A model generated the notes under the pieces. The model did no database searches. It worked only from the letters and a program-made list of their open reading frames with translations, and was not told where the DNA came from. From Eudorina sp. 2006-703-Eu-15 (taxonomy: Eukaryota; Chlorophyta; Chlorophyceae; Chlamydomonadales; Volvocaceae): a DNA stretch of 64,000 nucleotides. The stretch covers positions 124,001-188,000 of the forward strand of contig BDSI01000057.1 of assembly GCA_003117195.1 (NCBI GenBank). The letters run 5' to 3'. Of this stretch, positions 59,301 to 64,000 are shown in pieces (the stretch's first letter is position 1; every line of letters begins with the position of its first letter). The translations under genes and the position numbers were made by a program.

Positions 59301-61522
59301 CGCGACGAGTGCTCCCGCCGCCGCGCGTCCTCCACCAGCCCGCCCAGCTTGCCCGCATGACCACACAGCGCGGCGCTGCCCGACTTGCCGCTGATGGACG
59401 AGGCCAGCTCCGTCAGCACCCCCTCCACGCTGCTGCGCCACGCCACAAACTCTGGGTCATCATCCAGCGGCACAACCGCCGCAGCGCCGTTCGCCGCTGC
59501 GCTGGCGGCTGCTGAAGCAGCCGCTGTTGGCGCTTGCACAGCTTGCCTTGCCTGCGCAGTTCCCGCCGCCGCTGCCCCTGCCGCCGCCGCGGCTCCTTGC
59601 CGACCTTCCCGTTGCGGGGCTGCGCCCGCCGCAGTTCCCGCGGCAGCCGCGGTCCCGTCCGCCGGCCGGCCGTGTTGCTGTTGCTGCTGTGAGGACGAAG
59701 CCCCGGCAAAATCGTTCTCCTCGTCGTCCGAGTATTGCGCAAAGGCCGCCATGTCCAGCACCTGTGCGCCGTTGCCCAGGTCCTGCACCCCCGGTGGCGG
59801 CCCTGGGTAACGCTCCGTGATAGGGTCCATGTCGGACAGAGCCGCTGAGCCGGGGCGGCCGCGGGATGTGCCGGGGCGCGGCGGCAGGTCGTCATTGCGG
59901 CGGGGATCCAGGAGCGGCCCCTCACCGCCCTCGATGAACACGCCGTAGCTGTACTCCGAGCCCAGGTGGGCAGCGCTGGAGGAGCCCTGCGGATGGGAGG
60001 CGCCTTGCGAGGAGGCCGACGAGCCGGCGGTGCCCGTGGGGGTGGGGTTGCTGGTGGAGGCTGGTACCGCTGACGACGAGGAGGTTGACACGCGCCCGGC
60101 TGAGTCCGGGTGCAGCGGTCCGTCGGCGGTGGAGCCGCGAGAGTGGGACTGGGAGGACGTGCCAGTAGCTGCCGGCCGCGCGAAGCTGGGAAGGGGAAGG
60201 GCGATCGGGCAGTGACACGACGACATGTTCAGAGAACAGACCCGCCGGACCCAAGCCAAGGACGACGTTGTGTCATGTTTGCCATGTCTGCCATGCTTGG
60301 TCATGTTTGTAACAGTTTGCGGTTAATGCCCCAGGGATGAAGTGGTGGTGGTTTCGAAACCTTACTAGGTGCGATGCAATGCCGTGCGCACACAGACGCG
60401 TTCGAGTTGCACCCCTTCGCGGAACTGCAGCGCCTAGGTTGGTATACACAGGAGACATCCCAAAGGGCACCTCCGGCGTCGCTCGTTACGTGGCCGCCAA
60501 CACTGCGTTCAAGCTGGCGGACAGGGCCCTGAACAGGCCCTTTTGCCCTGCACCTGCTCTCCGCCGCGCCCCAAGATCCCTCAACCCGCACCTGAAGTCC
60601 GCCGCGTCTCCACCCATGCCAGCTTTCAGGGCAGCTATGGTCTCCGCGGGGGTCGGCCGGCCCCGCGATGTGGCGGCCCCGAGCGTGACGTCCAGTCCCG
60701 GCAGCGCGCCCGAGCCAAGCCTGCAACCAGAGGTAGCGCATGCCAGCATGAGAAACAACTCAGATGGCGCTTCGGTGAACAGTAAAAAACTCAAGGGCTG
60801 TGAGCGCTTAGTTGTATCGTGCAAGTCGGCACGCTGCACGTGCTGATGTCAACGGGTGAGCCCCTGCCCGCTAAAACCCCGCACCTGGACGACTCTCGGT
60901 CTGTGACAGACCCCTGCCTCCGCAAGGCATGCGCCGCTGCCGTGTCTGCAAGCGCAGATCGTTCAAGAGGTTTAGGCAGAACAGACACAAGCGAGATCGA
61001 GGGGAATGCGACGGGAAGCCAGGTGCGAAGTGCAAGGGGCGCTAACTCCAACCAGGCAGGCAGGGGGGTGCGGCAGGCAATGGTCAGCCCCCGACCTCCC
61101 AATTCTCACCCGGCCTGCCCGCCTCCAGCTTTGGGAGCGCCAGCTTAGGTACACCATCGGGATAAAAGCTTTTGCTGCGGACATGCCGATACGACGTGAG
61201 ACCGTTTTCCTTCGGAAGCCGTATTGAAGCCTGAGTACAAAAGTTATTCTCCCATACCTGCCAGATTGAGATGCTGATGTAGAAGGTCGGTTGCTGGGGT
61301 CCCCGGTTGTAAAGAGCTGACGCCCATAGTCCGCTGGAGTCACTGGGCGCGTAGGCTCCTTCAAAGACGCCCTGAAAGATGCCAAACATACAATAGTGGA
61401 AAATATACAGCCTTAAAATGCTTGGGGTATCGTCCTTACTTGGCCGCGCGGACGACCGAGATGGGAGCGTTCGGCCGCAGCTCAAACGGGTTTGCCTCAT
61501 CGGCAGCCTTCGGTGGTGGCAT
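53344..61522 (-). CDS. ARMC2: ARMC2/PF27 homologue, radial-spoke IFT adaptor
   Basis: Twelve exons: 61522-61440, 61371-61258, 60720-60592, 60185-59177, 58368-58171, 57609-57487, 56976-56710, 56352-56251, 55517-55408, 54979-54736, 54381-54244, 53832-53344. The sum is 3006 nt, 1001 residues, with all phases consistent. N-terminus MPPPKAADEANPFELRPNAP, then RPVTPADYGRQLF and NRPSTSAS, matching the RPxTP..LFG..RPPS region of ARMC2. The large exon 4 is Ala/Gln/Ser-rich. Armadillo repeats follow: LLQTAKLLYRLSKDGGNDSV, MNGCLKNISNEPHNQRALVK, VVLNVGRILSKLSLHEGC, LRVAFVLGNLTTTSNEYREQ, VLRLTANLAIWPDAGHTLAE, VIEAARVYGNFSRSPEVRDY and LYSVCGTLINFTMDASRKNV. In Chlamydomonas ARMC2/PF27 links radial-spoke precursors to intraflagellar transport. 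The exon 7 donor (LL|GTGCGT at 56710) was chosen over in-phase alternatives for repeat continuity. Confidence 0.85.
57984..58098. repeat. 18-bp minisatellite GCCCCTTCCCCGCTGCAG, about 6 units
   Basis: Tandem array within the ARMC2 intron between exons 5 and 6, beginning just past exon 5's donor in the direction of transcription. Each unit carries a plus-strand CTGCAG; no splice role is implied. Confidence 0.9.
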
Positions 61523-62023
61523 TCGTAAACAATACGCTTAGTCCAACATATCAAAGCTTCTCCTGACAACTCCTGCAGCCCTCAGTCGCGGTCTATTTGT
61601 TTAGTTCGGAACAAAGAATTGACCATGGGTCTATCGGTAGACATTCTTTGCGATACAAGGAAGAACGACCAGACGCGTAGCGCAAGCTTCATGCTTGTCG
61701 GTGCTCTATGGGGCGAGCAGTTGTACGGGTATTCGGGGTAAGGAGCGGGTAACTCGTGAAGTTTTACATGCCAAATTGCATTGATAGTTGCAACAATTCC
61801 AGGATCTCGGTAATCTACCGCACGCTGTGGAACCTGAGACACAGTTTCGTAGCTACACCCGCTTTCGAACGCAACTTGACGTGACATCTGGGTTGTTGGT
61901 TTATAACGCTTCAAGCATTCCGAGCATTGCAACAAAGTCAAGTAACCCCTTGCAGTAGCTTAGCGAGCTCAGCAAACCCAGGTCGGGGACATCCTTGGCA
62001 GTTGCGAACGCCCGCAACGAACC
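61523..62023. promoter_or_regulatory. bidirectional promoter region, ARMC2 / SDR
   Basis: 501 bp between two divergent start codons. Lower in GC than the flanking genes. No specific element identified. Confidence 0.4.
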
Positions 62024-64000
62024 ATGTCAGCTCGCCCAGAGCGCAGCGAGATTGTTCTGGTCACTGGATGCAGTGATGGAGGCATTGGTGAGTTCGGGCT
62101 TCCACCCTCGCTTGCGGTCGACGTCGCTGAACATCCGACGGTCACCCGCACCCCTTCGGCTGACAGGGATAAACAGCACCAGTCCACGTCATCTCTATGC
62201 CCTCACTTCCATTCGCATGATGTAATATTCCTTTTGAATCACATGGCAAACCCAGTTGGTTGCTGCGGCGGCATGGTGCTGGCGCAGGCGCGGAGCTGTG
62301 CAAGGCCTTCCACGCGGCGGGCTGCACGGTCTACGCCACCGCTCGGCGGCAGGAGGCCATGTCGGGCCTCCGCGAGGTCGGCATCCGTACCCTGACGCTG
62401 GACGTGACCAGTGATGAGTCGGTCAAGGCTGCGGTGGCGGCGGTGTTGGCGGAGGCGGGCCGCATCGACATCCTGGTCAACAACGCGGGCATTGGCTTGG
62501 TGGGTGACCCGGTGCGGGGGACTCAGCAGCAAGCCAGCAACCCCCTTGAGGTCGGCAAGTGCGCGACCGCACGCGCGGAAGCTTGTGCCGGGGTTTTCAC
62601 AGCATCCGCCCTTGGACCCCGATGATGACGGCCTTGTGCCGGGTCCTTGCGCACGTTTCCGCCAGTGTGGTCGGCCGGTGATGCAGCTGGCCGATGAGAC
62701 TTTGGCCGCACGCGGCCGCTTCTATCGGCCGTTTTGCTCCTCGTGGCGTCCTCCGTCAGGACCGGGCGCCATGTGCACCACCCCACACATCCCGGGCTGG
62801 GTGCGCCTGGGCTTCAAATACGCTTCATCCCCACACGTCGAGCGGGCGGTTGGCCCTAACGTTACTCGCCGCGTTTCCGAATCGCTCTGCCGTACACTGC
62901 TCCTATCCATCTCGGACCCCTCGTAGATGGCGCCGATGGCGGAAGTGGACCTCAAGAAGGCGCAAGAGGTGAGCCAGCCGGGTTTCGTGGAAGCGGGCTT
63001 CGACAGTTAAGGCGCACACCAACAGGGACTTCATCACCCTGGCCGTGTTGGATGTCTTGGGGCCGTTTAAAAAAACGAGGGCGCCTTGCCCGGTGGTGAC
63101 GCGCGCAGTGATCGCTGATCGCCCGTCAGCTGTCACACGTCCTGAGCTGCACCAATGCGCAGGTGACTTTTAGCGGGCGCGTCTCCTCTTGGACTCGATC
63201 CCCTGCCCAGCCGGCTCCTGTTCACAACTTCACGCACAGCTCACATCAAGCAGCCTACGTGCGAACATGTCACGTTTCCGGACACGTTTCCTATATAGGA
63301 TATTATCCCTCTCCGCCGTGCTGTGCTGCCAGCGCTGCTGACACGCCGCACCCTCCCACCAGCCGCCGCCCCCCACCGGGCTCTCTTCGGCCGTCTCCGC
63401 CACCTCTCATCCCCATCTCTCCTCCCTCGCACCCCCTCCCTCGCAACCCACCGCCTCTCCCGCCAGGTGTTCGACGCCAACCTCTGGGGCACTCTCCGCA
63501 TGGTGCAGGCGGTGGCCCCCCACATGGCGTCCCGGCGGTGCGGCACCATCTGCAACGTGGGCAGCGTGGTGGGCATCATCGCCACCCCCTGGGGCGGCGT
63601 CTACTGCTCCTCCAAGGCGGCGGTGCACTCCATGACGGACACCCTGCGGCTGGAGCTGCAGCCGTTCGGCGTCAAGGTGGTGCTGCTGGCCCCCGGCGCG
63701 GTGCGCTCCAACCTGGGCGCCAACAACATGCAGGTGCGGACAGGGGGCGGGGGAGGGGCCGGAGGCGAGGGGCCCAGCTGGGCACACGATGGGGCGCGGC
63801 AGATCGAATTTTGATGATTTCGAACACATCGAAATCATCCCTGGGACCCGTGCGACCGGGTGCTGAGGAGTCTTGGTGATGAGGATCCTTGCACAGAGAG
63901 AGAGAGGACTTGCACGGCCGCTTGCGTGCAAATGATGTTGCTGAGGTGGACGTGATACCGAACGGAAGGGGAGCCGCAGGATGTCGAGGTGCACCCCACG
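62024..64000 (+). CDS. short-chain dehydrogenase/reductase, partial (right edge)
   Basis: Exons 62024-62087, 62288-62511, 62927-62968 and 63467-63733 join in phase to 199 residues. Further exons must lie at or beyond 64000. Visible motifs in order: the nucleotide-binding turn VTGCSDGGIGAELCKAFHAA; a basic residue pattern after beta-2 (YATARRQ) that favours NADP(H); LTLDVTSDESV; ILVNNAGIGLVGDP; a 14-codon mini-exon (MAPMAEVDLKKAQE); VFDANLWGTLRMVQAVAPHM; the catalytic Ser in ICNVGSVVG; the YxxxK in GVYCSSKAAVHSMTDTLRLE; and LAPGAVRSN. This is the classical SDR layout, closest in feel to AYR1-like 1-acyldihydroxyacetone-phosphate reductases and 17-beta-HSD-like enzymes. Substrate cannot be told from sequence. 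Divergent from ARMC2. Confidence 0.85.

Overview
The window is nuclear DNA of a ciliated green alga, most likely volvocine (Chlamydomonas/Volvox relatives). The evidence is intron-rich, GC-rich genes with clean GT-AG introns, TGTAA polyadenylation words, long (CA)n tracts, Ala/Gln-rich low-complexity exons, and a gene set that includes a chloroplast-type ClpS and the radial-spoke transport adaptor ARMC2/PF27. Organism identity is an inference from these proteins, not from a search.

Left part (1-32.3 kb), repeat-dominated. It starts with about 3.5 kb of gene-poor DNA made of short tetranucleotide words. Next comes a minus-strand arsenite-methyltransferase (ArsM) homologue (3579-8612). Its three recognisable exons join in frame, but the SAM-binding loop and the catalytic cysteines are gone. 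From 9.6 to 31 kb lie 5'-truncated non-LTR (L1-like) retrotransposon ends of at least three kinds, with (CATT)n or (CA)n tails. Also here are a 4.3-kb compound array holding four 316-bp terminal-inverted-repeat elements (14.36-18.62 kb), and two inverted copies of a roughly 0.9-1.0-kb element with 12-bp TIRs flanked by A5/T5 (20.8-21.8 and 25.0-25.9 kb). Two isolated, well-bounded coding segments (26.5 and 28.8 kb) show that at least one unrecognised gene is buried among the repeats.

Right part (32.4-64 kb), gene-dense. A complete plastid ClpS gene (minus, 3 exons) diverges from a very large SFI1-like gene (plus, at least 18 exons, about 2,930 codons). SFI1-like proteins carry centrin-binding Trp repeats. 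Convergent to it is a complete 14-3-3 gene (minus, 5 exons). A complete ARMC2/PF27 homologue (minus, 12 exons, 1001 residues) follows and diverges from a short-chain dehydrogenase/reductase that runs off the right edge (plus). All splice junctions given were derived by eye from reading-frame continuity and GT/AG boundaries. Summed exon lengths of ClpS, 14-3-3, ARMC2 and the SFI1-like gene are multiples of three.

The genes do not form a pathway. Two of them serve cilia or basal bodies (SFI1-like, ARMC2), one serves chloroplast protein turnover (ClpS), one signalling (14-3-3) and one probably lipid or carbonyl reduction (SDR).
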